64,000 nucleotides of DNA. Source: a bacterium (GTDB lineage: Bacteria; SZUA-79; Acidulodesulfobacterales; Acidulodesulfobacteraceae). Shown in pieces: positions 54,446 through 63,757 of this stretch; positions within the stretch are counted from its first letter, which is position 1, and the number at the start of each line of letters is the position of its first letter. The stretch lies in assembly GCA_021794475.1 (NCBI GenBank), contig JAJYQS010000097.1:1-64000 (forward strand), read 5' to 3'. A model generated the notes under the pieces. That model was not told the origin of the DNA and searched no databases. It saw only the letters and a list, made by a program, of their open reading frames with translations. The position numbers and the translations under genes are program-made.

Positions 54446-55702
54446 ATGAATGATTTTATTTTTAAAGACAATGAGCTTTATTGCGAATCCGTTTCCGTAA
54501 AAAAAATAGCAGAGGAAGTAGGAACCCCTTTTTATTTATATTCTTTAGCTACCGTAAAAAGACATTTTAAAGCTTTTAACGAAAGTTCTAAAGTCATGGA
54601 TTCAATCGTATGCTTTAGCGTTAAGGCTAATTCCAATATAGCTATTTTAAATGTTTTATTTAAATTAGGCTGGGGAGCCGATATAGTATCCGGCGGAGAA
54701 TTGTATAGATCTATAAAAGCCGGCGTTAATACGTCAAAGGTTGTCTATTCCGGTGTAGGAAAAACTGAGGCTGAAATAGAATTTGCATTAAATTCCAATA
54801 TTTTAATGTTTAACGTTGAATCTATGTCTGAGCTGTATCTCATAAATAAAATAGCGGGAAATATGGGTAAAAAGGCGAGAATTTCTTTTAGGGTTAATCC
54901 TGACGTAGACCCAAAAACGCATCCTTATATATCTACCGGTATGAAAAAAAATAAATTTGGAATCAATATTAAACATGCGCTGGATAGTTATGACGAAGCC
55001 GGAAAATTAAATAATATTGAAGTTATCGGTCTTGATTGTCATATAGGTTCTCAATTAACTGAGATTGCACCGTTTAACGATGCGGTAAAAATTATTAAAG
55101 ATTTGCTGTTAAAATTAAATAAAAGGGGTTTCGATATACGATATTTAGACCTTGGCGGCGGACTCGGTATAACTTACGAAAACGAAATGCCGCCTCACCC
55201 GTCCACATATATGAATTCAATTAAAGAAATTCTTAAAGGCTACAACGGTAAAGTTGTTTTCGAGCCTGGCAGGGTTATTATAGGCAATAGCGGAGCATTT
55301 ATAACAAAAGTTATATACAATAAAAGCACAGGACATAAAAATTTCATAATAGTAGACGGGGGAATGAATGACTTGATACGTCCGGCTCTATACGAAGCTT
55401 ATCATGAAATAGTCCCGGTAATTAAAAAGACGGGTTCTAAGATAAAAGCCGATATCGTCGGTCCTATATGCGAATCGGCAGATTTTCTAGGAAAAGAAAG
55501 AACTTTTCATTCTATTGACGAAGGTGATTACTTAGCCGTCCTTAGCGCAGGAGCATACGGATTTTCTATGTCGTCTAATTATAACTCGCGTCCGCGGGCT
55601 GCAGAGATTTTGGTTGACGGCGATAAATTTTATACCGTAAGAGAGCGCGAAAAATATGAAGATTTAATAGAAAAAGAAAATATTCCCGATTTAAAATTAT
55701 AA
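54446..55702 (+). CDS. lysA: Diaminopimelate decarboxylase
   Basis: Last step of lysine synthesis, PLP-dependent decarboxylation of meso-diaminopimelate. 418 residues. PLP Lys in CFSVKANSN near residue 55, GLDCHIGSQ near 193, GGGLGI near 228, EPGRVIIGNSG near 270, and the CESADFLG motif with the active-site Cys near 333. First gene of lysA-dapA-dapB-pyrG. Confidence 0.95.
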   Translation: MNDFIFKDNELYCESVSVKKIAEEVGTPFYLYSLATVKRHFKAFNESSKVMDSIVCFSVKANSNIAILNVLFKLGWGADIVSGGELYRSIKAGVNTSKVVYSGVGKTEAEIEFALNSNILMFNVESMSELYLINKIAGNMGKKARISFRVNPDVDPKTHPYISTGMKKNKFGINIKHALDSYDEAGKLNNIEVIGLDCHIGSQLTEIAPFNDAVKIIKDLLLKLNKRGFDIRYLDLGGGLGITYENEMPPHPSTYMNSIKEILKGYNGKVVFEPGRVIIGNSGAFITKVIYNKSTGHKNFIIVDGGMNDLIRPALYEAYHEIVPVIKKTGSKIKADIVGPICESADFLGKERTFHSIDEGDYLAVLSAGAYGFSMSSNYNSRPRAAEILVDGDKFYTVREREKYEDLIEKENIPDLKL

Positions 55703-55714
55703 ATTTTATTTATT

Positions 55715-55748
55715 GTATTGCGTATTGCGTATTGCCGTGTATTGCGTG
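55715..55748 (+). repeat. GTATTGC tandem heptamers in the lysA-dapA gap
   Basis: Three perfect GTATTGC copies (55715-55735), then CGT and a fourth copy. Short simple repeat, probably slippage-derived. Confidence 0.75.
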
Positions 55749-55811
55749 TTAATTTTACTGTATTTAATCATATTATATATTATGTGTTATACGCTTTGCT
55801 TTATTTTTTTT

Positions 55812-55838
55812 GTATGTTTTGTATGTTTTATATGTTTT
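55812..55838 (+). repeat. GTATGTTTT tandem nonamers before dapA
   Basis: Two perfect and one near copy (A for the first G) of a 9-bp unit, ending 34 bp before the dapA ATG. As an in-frame tandem repeat it would give a repeated YVL peptide if translation began upstream, which is not expected. Confidence 0.7.
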
Positions 55839-55872
55839 GTTGGATAAATTAATTAAAATGGGGGATGAAAAT

Positions 55873-56745
55873 ATGTTTAAAGGAGTTTATACTGCCATCG
55901 TAACACCTTTTAAAGCAGATAAAATAGATGATGATTCACTCCAAAAATTAATTGAATTTCAAATAGAAAATGGCGTGGACGGCATAGTTGCATGCGGAAG
56001 TACAGGAGAATCCGCAACGCTTTCATTTGAGGAGCATATCAGAGTTATCGAACTTGCTGCACAATTTGCTTCAGGACGTATTAAAGTTCTTGCAGGAACC
56101 GGTTCCAATAATACCCATGAAGCGATAGAACTCGTTAAAGAAGCAGAGAAATTACATATAGACGGACATTTGCAAATCACTCCGTATTATAATAAACCTA
56201 CGCAGGAAGGTCTTTATCTTCATTTCAGGAAGATATCTGAAAATGCAAAATTGCCCATAATTCTATATAATGTTCCGACGAGAACATCCGTCAATATGTT
56301 ACCGGAAACTGTTTTACGGCTTTCGAAAATTGATAATATAAAGGGAATTAAAGAGGCAAGCGGATCGATAGAGCAGGCTGCGACAATTTTAAGGGACGCG
56401 CCCGAAGATTTTTATTTATTATCCGGCGATGATGCCATGACGCTTCCTATAATTGCAATTGGCGGTCACGGTGTAATATCCACCGTTTCAAATATTGCTC
56501 CAAAAGATATGTCGCTTATGACGGATTATTGTTTTAAAGGCGACTATAAAAGCGCAAGAAAATTAAATTTTAAATTATTGCCTTTAATACACGCTATGTT
56601 TATAGAAACCAATCCTATTCCTGTTAAAAAAGCTTTAAATATTATGGGGTTTATCGAAAATGAAATAAGATTGCCGTTATCGGAGCCTTCAGGTTCGACT
56701 ATTGAGAAGATCAATAAGGCGCTAAAGGATTACGGTATAGTTTAA
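55873..56745 (+). CDS. dapA: 4-hydroxy-tetrahydrodipicolinate synthase
   Basis: Condenses pyruvate and aspartate semialdehyde, entry of the lysine/DAP pathway. The ATG giving MFKGVYTAIVTPF yields the family length of 290 residues and has GGGGGATG just upstream; longer starts would only add repeat-encoded residues. Motifs: GSTGESATLS near 42, YNVPTRTSVN with the catalytic Tyr near 131, and the Schiff-base Lys in KGIKEASG near 160. Confidence 0.95.
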   Translation: MFKGVYTAIVTPFKADKIDDDSLQKLIEFQIENGVDGIVACGSTGESATLSFEEHIRVIELAAQFASGRIKVLAGTGSNNTHEAIELVKEAEKLHIDGHLQITPYYNKPTQEGLYLHFRKISENAKLPIILYNVPTRTSVNMLPETVLRLSKIDNIKGIKEASGSIEQAATILRDAPEDFYLLSGDDAMTLPIIAIGGHGVISTVSNIAPKDMSLMTDYCFKGDYKSARKLNFKLLPLIHAMFIETNPIPVKKALNIMGFIENEIRLPLSEPSGSTIEKINKALKDYGIV

Positions 56746-56810
56746 TTAGTTCGGATAAAACAATGAGATAATCAGGATAATAAATATAATATTAAAAAAG
56801 GTTGAAACTA

Positions 56811-57656
56811 ATGGATAAGACAGCGGTAATAGTATGCGGCAGCAGCGGAAAGATGGGGCAGTCTATAATTTCCCTGCTTAAAGACGAGCAGTATCAAGAC
56901 CTTATACTAATTGGCGGGGTTGATATTAATAACTCAGAAAATATAACTAAAGAATCGATAAACCTTAAAGACATAGAAGATAAGAAAATCTCTTTCGGAA
57001 AGTTTGTCACATTAAAAGAAGCGCTGCATTTTACATCTTCCGTAAAAAATAAGGTTATCATTGATTTTACTTCAAGGCAGTCTTCGCTGATTCATGCCGA
57101 AGAGGCTATGCTTTACAGCGTTCCTATAGTCATAGGCTCAACAGGATTCAACGATGAAGATATCGCTAAAATAACCGGCTTTGCAAAGCATATGCCTGTA
57201 GTATTATCGGGAAACATGAGCTTAGGAATCAATGTTTTGCTTAATACCGTTTATGATATTTCTAAATATCTTGGCAAAGATTATGATTGCGAAATAATAG
57301 AAATGCATCACAGACATAAAAAAGACGCCCCCAGCGGAACTGCGTTAATGCTTGCTAACGCAGTTGCAGAAGAAAGAAAGCTCGACCTTAAAGAATCAGC
57401 AGTATATGGAAGATGCGGAGAAATTGGCGAAAGACTTGAAAATGAAATCGGTATATCTTCGGTAAGGGCAGGCGATATTATCGGCGAACACAAAGTAATC
57501 TTTGCAGGTAACGATGAAGTTATAGAGATAACTCATAAAGCAATATCAAGGAATAATTTTGCAAAAGGCGCAATTAAAGCAGCTTTATGGCTAAAAGATA
57601 AAAAAATGGGATTTTATGATATGAGAGACGTATTAGGTTTAGAAAAACACTTATGA
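56811..57656 (+). CDS. dapB: 4-hydroxy-tetrahydrodipicolinate reductase
   Basis: NAD(P)H-dependent second step of the DAP branch. 281 residues from the ATG that has AAAGG nine bases upstream. Dinucleotide motif [11 protein letters not shown] at residue 7, [13 protein letters not shown] near 137, and the catalytic segment [16 protein letters not shown] near 161. Its last four bases overlap the pyrG start (ATGA), so translation is coupled. Confidence 0.95.
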   Translation: MDKTAVIVCGSSGKMGQSIISLLKDEQYQDLILIGGVDINNSENITKESINLKDIEDKKISFGKFVTLKEALHFTSSVKNKVIIDFTSRQSSLIHAEEAMLYSVPIVIGSTGFNDEDIAKITGFAKHMPVVLSGNMSLGINVLLNTVYDISKYLGKDYDCEIIEMHHRHKKDAPSGTALMLANAVAEERKLDLKESAVYGRCGEIGERLENEIGISSVRAGDIIGEHKVIFAGNDEVIEITHKAISRNNFAKGAIKAALWLKDKKMGFYDMRDVLGLEKHL

Positions 57657-59338
57657 ACAGCAAAACAAAATATATATTTGTGACAGGAGGCGTTGTTTCA
57701 AGTCTCGGAAAAGGCATAGCTTCGTCTTCCATAGGCGCTCTTTTAGAAGCAAGGGGACTGAGTATTACTATACAGAAGCTTGACCCGTACATAAACGTTG
57801 ACCCGGGCACAATGAATCCGTTTCAGCATGGAGAAGTTTTTGTAACGGATGACGGAGCTGAAACTGACCTTGATTTAGGTCATTATGAAAGATTTACGTC
57901 ACTGTCTTTAACCAAAATTAACAATTTTACCAGCGGTCAGGTATATGACGCAGTAATAAATAATGAGAGAAAAGGGATTTATCTCGGAAAAACAGTACAG
58001 GTTATCCCGCATATTACAGACCAGATTAAAAAAAATATTATTAAAGTTTCTGAAAAAAAAGATGTTGCAATAATAGAAATAGGCGGAACGGTAGGCGATA
58101 TTGAAAGCCTTCCCTTTCTTGAAGCTATAAGGCAATTTAAATTAGATAAAGGCAGAGAAAATGTTCTTTATATACATCTTACCCTTGTTCCGTATATCAG
58201 TACCGCCGACGAGCTAAAAACTAAACCTACCCAACATTCCGTGAAAGAACTCAGAGCAATAGGGATAGAGCCTAATATAATAATATGCAGGGCGGACAGA
58301 CTGCTTCCGGATGATATCAGAGCTAAAATTGCCTTATTTTGCAATGTAGAACAAGATGCAGTTATTACGGCAAAAGATGAAAAAAGTATTTACGATGTTC
58401 CCTTAAGTTTACACAAAGAAAGACTTGACGCAAAAATTATCGAATATTTAAATATATGGGCAAAGTCGCCGGATTTAAGCGCATGGTCAAAAATTTCTAA
58501 CGGGTTTAAAAATGTTAAAGGCTCTGTGCAGATAGGCATCATCGGTAAATATGTCGACCTGAAAGAATCTTATAAAAGTTTAAATGAAAGCCTTATCCAC
58601 GGCGGTCTTGCCAACAATGTCTCGGTAGATATTATGTATTTTAATTCAGAAGATTTTGAAGGCGATGCGGATAAAGTCAAAGAATCTCTTAATAAATTAT
58701 CCTGCTGCGGAGGCATTCTTGTACCCGGAGGGTTCGGCTCAAGAGGTATTGCCGGGATGGTCAACGCTATAACATACGCAAGGCAGAACGATATTCCGTA
58801 TTTTGGCATCTGTCTCGGGATGCAGCTTATGACTGTTGAATATGCCAGAAATGTTTTAGGTCTTGACGATGCGGATTCTTTAGAGTTTAATGAAAATACG
58901 CCTAATCCTGTTATCAGTTTAATGGAAAATCAGAAAAATATAGGCAAAATGGGCGGTACTATGCGTCTTGGCGCTTACCCGTGCGTTCTTAAGAAAAATA
59001 CGCTTGCCTATAATATTTATTATAAAAACTCCAAAAAAACAAATAGCGAAAACAACAAGAATCTTGTAAAGACAAACCTTGACGGTTCAGTTTATATTTC
59101 TGAAAGACATAGGCACAGGTTTGAGTTTAATAATAGATACAAAGATATATTTAATGACGGAAAATTTGTATTCTCAGGACTTTCTCCGGACGGCAGATTA
59201 GTTGAAATATGTGAATTAGCAGACCGCAAGTGGTTTTTAGGCTGCCAATTTCATCCTGAGTTTAAATCATCACCATTGTCGCCGCATCCATTGTTTAAAG
59301 AATTTGTGGCAGTAGCTGTTAAATATAAAAAGAAATAA
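57653..59338 (+). CDS. pyrG: CTP synthase
   Basis: Amidates UTP to CTP with glutamine or ammonia; CTP is also needed for CMP-Kdo and phospholipid synthesis. 561 residues. N-terminal synthetase domain [18 protein letters not shown] and [21 protein letters not shown]-terminal class I amidotransferase with nucleophile Cys in [10 protein letters not shown] and catalytic His/Glu in [12 protein letters not shown] Lys/Asn-rich loop (near residues 460-475) is inserted in the amidotransferase domain. Four-base overlap with dapB. Confidence 0.97.
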   Translation: MNSKTKYIFVTGGVVSSLGKGIASSSIGALLEARGLSITIQKLDPYINVDPGTMNPFQHGEVFVTDDGAETDLDLGHYERFTSLSLTKINNFTSGQVYDAVINNERKGIYLGKTVQVIPHITDQIKKNIIKVSEKKDVAIIEIGGTVGDIESLPFLEAIRQFKLDKGRENVLYIHLTLVPYISTADELKTKPTQHSVKELRAIGIEPNIIICRADRLLPDDIRAKIALFCNVEQDAVITAKDEKSIYDVPLSLHKERLDAKIIEYLNIWAKSPDLSAWSKISNGFKNVKGSVQIGIIGKYVDLKESYKSLNESLIHGGLANNVSVDIMYFNSEDFEGDADKVKESLNKLSCCGGILVPGGFGSRGIAGMVNAITYARQNDIPYFGICLGMQLMTVEYARNVLGLDDADSLEFNENTPNPVISLMENQKNIGKMGGTMRLGAYPCVLKKNTLAYNIYYKNSKKTNSENNKNLVKTNLDGSVYISERHRHRFEFNNRYKDIFNDGKFVFSGLSPDGRLVEICELADRKWFLGCQFHPEFKSSPLSPHPLFKEFVAVAVKYKKK

Positions 59339-59423
59339 AATATACAGTATAACTCAGTCAAAGTAATAAAATGTAATGTAATGTAAACGAACAATATTAT
59401 ATTGTATCTTTAGCATAATTATT

Positions 59424-60281
59424 ATGAATTTATCAGAAAAAGAAAACGCATTCACAAAAAATGATTTAAGAGAACATCTCGGACTTAAAAATTCTAATAG
59501 CGCTTACCCGCTTATTATTGCAGGACCTTGCGTAATAGAAAGTTTTGAACTGGTTGACCAGTGCGCTTCTTTTTTAAAAAATCTTTCAGAAGATATGTGT
59601 TTTAATTTGATATTCAAAGCGTCTTACGATAAAGCGAATAGGACTTCCATAGATTCTTTCAGAGGTCCCGGCGTCGATAAGGGGATTGAAATTCTTGCAG
59701 AAATTAAAAATAAATATAATCTTCCTATACTTACAGATGTGCATAGAATTTCAGAAATAGAAAAATTAAAAAATACGGTTGATATCATTCAAATACCGGC
59801 GTTTTTATCCCGTCAGACGGATTTGATAGTCGAGTCTGCTAAAACAGATAGAATAATTAATATAAAAAAAGGCCAATTTTTAGCGCCATGGGATATGGCA
59901 AATGTTATTGATAAAATTAGAAGTACCGGAAATAATAAAATATTAATTACAGAACGGGGTGTTAGCTTTGGATATAATAATCTCGTTGTAGATTTCAGGT
60001 CTATCATTATAATGAAAGAGTTTGGAGTGCCTGTTGTCTACGATGCTACGCACAGCGTTCAGCTGCCCGGAGGTTCCGGTTCATGTTCCGGCGGCGACAG
60101 AAAATATGTAATACCGCTCGCAAAAGCCGCAGCTGCTTTAGGTTCAGATCTTTTGTTTTTTGAAGTCCACCCTAATCCTCCGGAAGCAAAAAGCGATTCT
60201 GCCAATTCTTTATATTTGTCCTCTTTAAAAGATGGTTTAAAGTCTATTTTTGCAATTGCAGCAGTTGAGGATAATATTTAG
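59424..60281 (+). CDS. kdsA: 3-deoxy-8-phosphooctulonate synthase
   Basis: Condenses arabinose-5-phosphate with phosphoenolpyruvate to Kdo-8-phosphate for LPS. 285 residues. IAGPCVIES near residue 32: Cys in this position is the mark of the metal-dependent class (the metal-free class has Asn). FKASYDKANRTS near 73 and EVHPNPPEAKSDSAN near the end, with Asn/Pro changes against the usual HPDPxxALSDG. First Kdo gene after pyrG. Confidence 0.94.
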   Translation: MNLSEKENAFTKNDLREHLGLKNSNSAYPLIIAGPCVIESFELVDQCASFLKNLSEDMCFNLIFKASYDKANRTSIDSFRGPGVDKGIEILAEIKNKYNLPILTDVHRISEIEKLKNTVDIIQIPAFLSRQTDLIVESAKTDRIINIKKGQFLAPWDMANVIDKIRSTGNNKILITERGVSFGYNNLVVDFRSIIIMKEFGVPVVYDATHSVQLPGGSGSCSGGDRKYVIPLAKAAAALGSDLLFFEVHPNPPEAKSDSANSLYLSSLKDGLKSIFAIAAVEDNI

Positions 60282-60352
60282 CTAAACTGTCTGTTTTTCG
60301 CAAAAATTTTGATATTATATAATATTATCTCATATATTAAACATCTTATATT

Positions 60353-61390
60353 ATGGAAAAATTAAATCTGAATAAATTAAATAATGAATTAGATAAACCG
60401 GATAACAGATTTATGGATGCTGAAATTATAGCTACTGCTTCAGAGGTTCTTAAAATAGAGGCAGATTCTATTGTTAATCTTATCGGCAGGCTCGACGCCG
60501 ATTTTCAAAAAGCTGTCGATTATCTTTATAATATTAAAGGAAAAGTTGTGCTTACCGGCATGGGAAAGTCAGGCATAATTGCCAGAAAAATTTCTTCCAC
60601 GCTTGCCAGTACCGGTACTCCGTCCTTTTTTATGCATCCTGCCGAAGCCTCTCACGGAGATCTTGGTATGATAGCTTCTGATGATGCAGTTATTGCATTA
60701 TCTTATAGCGGATATACAAAAGAACTTATTTCTATATTGCCTGTGATTAAGCTTGTAGGGGCAGGCATAATATCTTTTTGCGGAAATAAAACTTCTCCGC
60801 TTTTTGAACTTTCAGATTATTTTTTTGATGTTTCAGTTGATAAAGAGGCATGTCCGTACAATATCGCTCCTACAGCAAGTACGGCGGCGCAGCTTGCAAT
60901 AGGCGACGCTCTTGCAATGTGTCTGCTAAAGAAAAGAAATTTTCTTGAAGAAGATTTTGCAAGACTGCATCCGGGCGGCTCAATCGGTAAAAAGTTTTTA
61001 AAAGTTAAAGACATAATGCACACAGGAGACGGCATTCCATTAGTAAAAGAAACAAGCCGGCTTAATGAAACAATTATGGAAATGACATCGAAAAGGCTTG
61101 GTTTGACAGGCGTGGTTGATTCCTCAGGTAACTTAAAAGGCATAATTGTTGACGGTGATTTAAGAAGAGCTATGCTCGCCAAAGAAGATGTGTTAAATAA
61201 ATCTGCGGCAGAAATAATGACTCCGGAGCCGAAAGTTATACTTGAAGATGCACTGCTATCAAGTGCTTTAAAAAAAATGGAAGATTTAAAAATTACGGCT
61301 CTTTTTGCAATAGAAGCCGAAAAAGAAATGAAACCTGCGGGGGTAATACACATACATGATATTATTAAAGCAGGTATCACGTCGTATTAA
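60353..61390 (+). CDS. kdsD: Arabinose-5-phosphate isomerase
   Basis: Makes D-arabinose-5-phosphate from ribulose-5-phosphate for kdsA. 345 residues, with about 20 more Asn/Lys-rich residues at the N-terminus than usual. SIS domain: GMGKSGIIARKISSTLASTG near 64, HPAEASHGDLG near 92, SYSGYTKEL near 121. LHPGGSIGKKF is conserved before two CBS domains (VKDIMHTGDGIPLV, AAEIMTPEPKVI). Confidence 0.94.
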   Translation: MEKLNLNKLNNELDKPDNRFMDAEIIATASEVLKIEADSIVNLIGRLDADFQKAVDYLYNIKGKVVLTGMGKSGIIARKISSTLASTGTPSFFMHPAEASHGDLGMIASDDAVIALSYSGYTKELISILPVIKLVGAGIISFCGNKTSPLFELSDYFFDVSVDKEACPYNIAPTASTAAQLAIGDALAMCLLKKRNFLEEDFARLHPGGSIGKKFLKVKDIMHTGDGIPLVKETSRLNETIMEMTSKRLGLTGVVDSSGNLKGIIVDGDLRRAMLAKEDVLNKSAAEIMTPEPKVILEDALLSSALKKMEDLKITALFAIEAEKEMKPAGVIHIHDIIKAGITSY

Positions 61391-61499
61391 AAACAGCTTA
61401 ATAGCAATTAATGGCAGTTCATAGCAAAATTATCAAAAAAATTATAAAATAAATTGCTAATTATTTAATTATAATTCAGCGTAACTTAACGCAGGTCAT

Positions 61500-62030
61500 A
61501 TGAAAAATTTAAATAACGTTAATTATTCCGATATTAAAATTTTAATTTTTGATATTGACGGCATATTAACGGATGGCAAAATATATATGTCGGAATCGGG
61601 GGAAGAAACAAAATGTTTTTTTGCTCATGATGGAACAGGTATAAGGTTGGCAAAAAAATTCGGTATTCTGGTAGGATTTATATCGGCAAGAAAAAGCCGT
61701 GCGGCAAAAAAAAGAAGTGAGGAATTAGGCATTGATTTCTATGTGGAAGGGTGCGTCGATAAATTCAAAAGTTTGCAAAACATTTTAAATGATTATAATT
61801 TAAATTTTCAGAATGTTTTTTATATGGGTGATGATATAGTAGATATCGAACTTTTAAAATGCGCAGCTCTTTCCGCAAGCGTTCCAGAAGCTCCTGCTTA
61901 TGTGAAAAACTTTGCTTCCATAACGGCAAAAAATCGTGGAGGGCAGGGTGCCGTCAGGGAAATGATAGATTTTATTCTCGAAAAAAAAGGTTTGTTAGCT
62001 CAATTACTAAAAGAATTTGAGCATAAATAA
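61500..62030 (+). CDS. kdsC: 3-deoxy-8-phosphooctulonate phosphatase
   Basis: HAD-family phosphatase releasing Kdo from Kdo-8-phosphate. 176 residues, the family size. Motif I FDIDGILTDGKIYMSESGEE near residue 18, HDGTGIRLAKKFGI, SARKSRAAKKR, GDDIVDIELLK (motif III/IV). GCAGGT precedes the ATG. Confidence 0.94.
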   Translation: MKNLNNVNYSDIKILIFDIDGILTDGKIYMSESGEETKCFFAHDGTGIRLAKKFGILVGFISARKSRAAKKRSEELGIDFYVEGCVDKFKSLQNILNDYNLNFQNVFYMGDDIVDIELLKCAALSASVPEAPAYVKNFASITAKNRGGQGAVREMIDFILEKKGLLAQLLKEFEHK

Positions 62031-62063
62031 TTTAGCTTGTATCACTGAAAAATAGGGCGGTTA

Positions 62064-62186
62064 ATGGTGTTTTTAATATTAAATAATAATTTGAACAGTA
62101 ACGATTTAATAGGCATTTCTCTCAGCAGCAATAATTTGACCAATATTGCTCTTAGCAATAACGATTTGATTAACAATAATGATTAA
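62064..62186 (+). CDS. Possible 40-residue repeat peptide between kdsC and lptC
   Basis: A 40-codon frame beginning MVFLILNNNL with AGGGCGG just before its ATG. It contains repeated NNL/ND-L units (LNSNDL, SSNNLTNIAL, SNNDLINNND), reminiscent of one or two turns of a leucine-rich or pentapeptide coil. Its stop overlaps the lptC start in the sequence ATGATTAA, so translation could couple the two. May be a leader peptide or a remnant; unproven. Confidence 0.35.
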   Translation: MVFLILNNNLNSNDLIGISLSSNNLTNIALSNNDLINNND

Positions 62187-62751
62187 AAATATCAATGTAA
62201 TAAAAAAAATTTCTTTATTTATAGGTATTTTTTTTATAATAGTTCTTGCATTTTTTTTAATTCTCCATTATGTAAATATAAAAAAAAAATCATTTTTACA
62301 AATAAAAATTTCTAAAAATTACATAAAATTAAAAAAAATAAATTATAAATTTTTTAAACATGGCAAATTAGCGTATGAGATATTTGCAAAAAGTTTAAAA
62401 TATTTAACCCCAAAAAAAAATATAATTAAACTAAAAGGCGTAAAGGCTGTCATATTTAATTCGGTAAATAAACCGGAATATACTATCACCGGTAATTCAG
62501 GCAGACTTAATATTAAAACTAAAAATGTAGTATTTTCAGGCAATGTTTTAGTTAAAAGCGTCAAAGGTTCTTATCTTGCGACCGATTTGCTTTATTATTT
62601 TAGTTTAAAGCAAAAAATTGTAGCACCGAACGGCATCAAGTTGTCAGGCAAAAAATATTTTATTACCGGCAAAGAATTAACGATGTATCTTAAAAAAAAT
62701 ATTTTTGTTATAGGTAAAGATGTAAATTTTAATGCAGAAATGATAAAATAG
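62179..62751 (+). CDS. lptC: LPS export protein LptC
   Basis: Bitopic inner-membrane protein linking LptBFG to periplasmic LptA. 190 residues. N-terminal helix ISLFIGIFFIIVLAFFLIL, then an OstA-type beta-jellyroll (IKLKGVKAVIF, YTITGNSGRLNIKTKNVVFSGNVLVKS in two parts). Very Lys-rich, as are its neighbours. Position between kdsC and lptA supports the call. Confidence 0.85.
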   Translation: MIKNINVIKKISLFIGIFFIIVLAFFLILHYVNIKKKSFLQIKISKNYIKLKKINYKFFKHGKLAYEIFAKSLKYLTPKKNIIKLKGVKAVIFNSVNKPEYTITGNSGRLNIKTKNVVFSGNVLVKSVKGSYLATDLLYYFSLKQKIVAPNGIKLSGKKYFITGKELTMYLKKNIFVIGKDVNFNAEMIK

Positions 62752-62810
62752 ACTTATAGCTGCAATATTTATTAAAGTTTAAAGAAAAATTACGGAGAAT
62801 ATATTAATAT

Positions 62811-63566
62811 ATGAAAATTTTTGAAAGCGGAAGCGGTTCGGCACATCGATTGAGAGATAATAATAACAATAGCAATAATATTTATAATTATAATAAAATT
62901 AATATCAATAACAAAAAAGCTCATAGCGGGCGGCAATGTCTGCTAAAATCAGTATACCGCAAACCGTCACGGACACGAATACAAATACTAAGCATATTAA
63001 GAGTTTGTGCAGCAGCAGCTATGCTGTATTTGCTGCCGTTAAATATTTTTTTGTGCGCAAATTATACATATGCTGCCGGTATTGCCGTTCCGGTTAAAAA
63101 TGACATGAAAATTTCAAAAACTAAAATTCATATTACATCAAATTCTCTTGTGGTAAACAATAAAAAAAAAATTGCTATTTTTTCAGGCAAAGTGATAGCC
63201 ATTAAAAAAAACCTTAAAATATTTTCGCACATTCTTAAGGTTTTATATAACAAAAAAAATAAAATTAAGCAGCTGATAGCCATTGGTAATGTCCATATTA
63301 TTAAAGGCGGCGATAATATTACTGGCAATAAAGCGGTATTTAATAATACCTCCAAAACAGTGATTGTAACCGGACATCCGTACGCTTGGTCAGGAAAAAA
63401 TAAGATTACCGGAAAAATAATAGAAATGAACCTTGCTACCGGAATTTCAAAAATATTGTCAGGGCGGGGACAGCGGGTTAATGCGGTTATTTATTCGAAA
63501 AAATCTTTAATTATTAAAAAAAATAAATCGAAGAAAATAAGAAAACAAAGCAAAATAAAGAAATAA
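62811..63566 (+). CDS. lptA: LPS transport periplasmic protein LptA
   Basis: Periplasmic bridge protein carrying LPS between membranes. 251 residues, with a long Asn/Lys-rich and Arg-rich N-terminus (1-60) before the hydrophobic export segment ILRVCAAAAMLYLLPLNIFL ending ANYTYA. OstA-like domain: ITSNSLVVNNKKKIAIFSGK, AIGNVHIIKGGDNITGNKAVF, and GHPYAWSGKNKITGKIIEM. GGAGA lies upstream. A Lys-rich tail follows the domain. Confidence 0.87.
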   Translation: MKIFESGSGSAHRLRDNNNNSNNIYNYNKININNKKAHSGRQCLLKSVYRKPSRTRIQILSILRVCAAAAMLYLLPLNIFLCANYTYAAGIAVPVKNDMKISKTKIHITSNSLVVNNKKKIAIFSGKVIAIKKNLKIFSHILKVLYNKKNKIKQLIAIGNVHIIKGGDNITGNKAVFNNTSKTVIVTGHPYAWSGKNKITGKIIEMNLATGISKILSGRGQRVNAVIYSKKSLIIKKNKSKKIRKQSKIKK

Positions 63567-63603
63567 ATTAAATTATATAAAAATTAAGTCAATAGTCAGA
63601 AAA

Positions 63604-63694
63604 GGAAAAGGTGTCAGATTTTATTTTTTTGCATATGAAGTATCCAATTTGCAAAAAAAATATTTGCAAAAAAAATTAATCTGACACCTTTTCC
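63604..63694. mobile_element. 91-bp palindromic MITE/REP-like element between lptA and lptB
   Basis: Arms at 63604-63620 and 63678-63694 are perfect reverse complements over 17 bp (GGAAAAGGTGTCAGATT). The arms extend inward with two mismatches. Inside is a 15-bp tandem duplication (ATTTGCAAAAAAAAT, 63647 and 63662). GGTGTCAGA ends recall REP-associated or IS200-like palindromes. No transposase gene is near. Confidence 0.6.
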
Positions 63695-63757
63695 GATTAA
63701 AAATTTAACAGAAAACATTTAATTTAACGTTTAATCATTTAAATAAATAAATACAAA

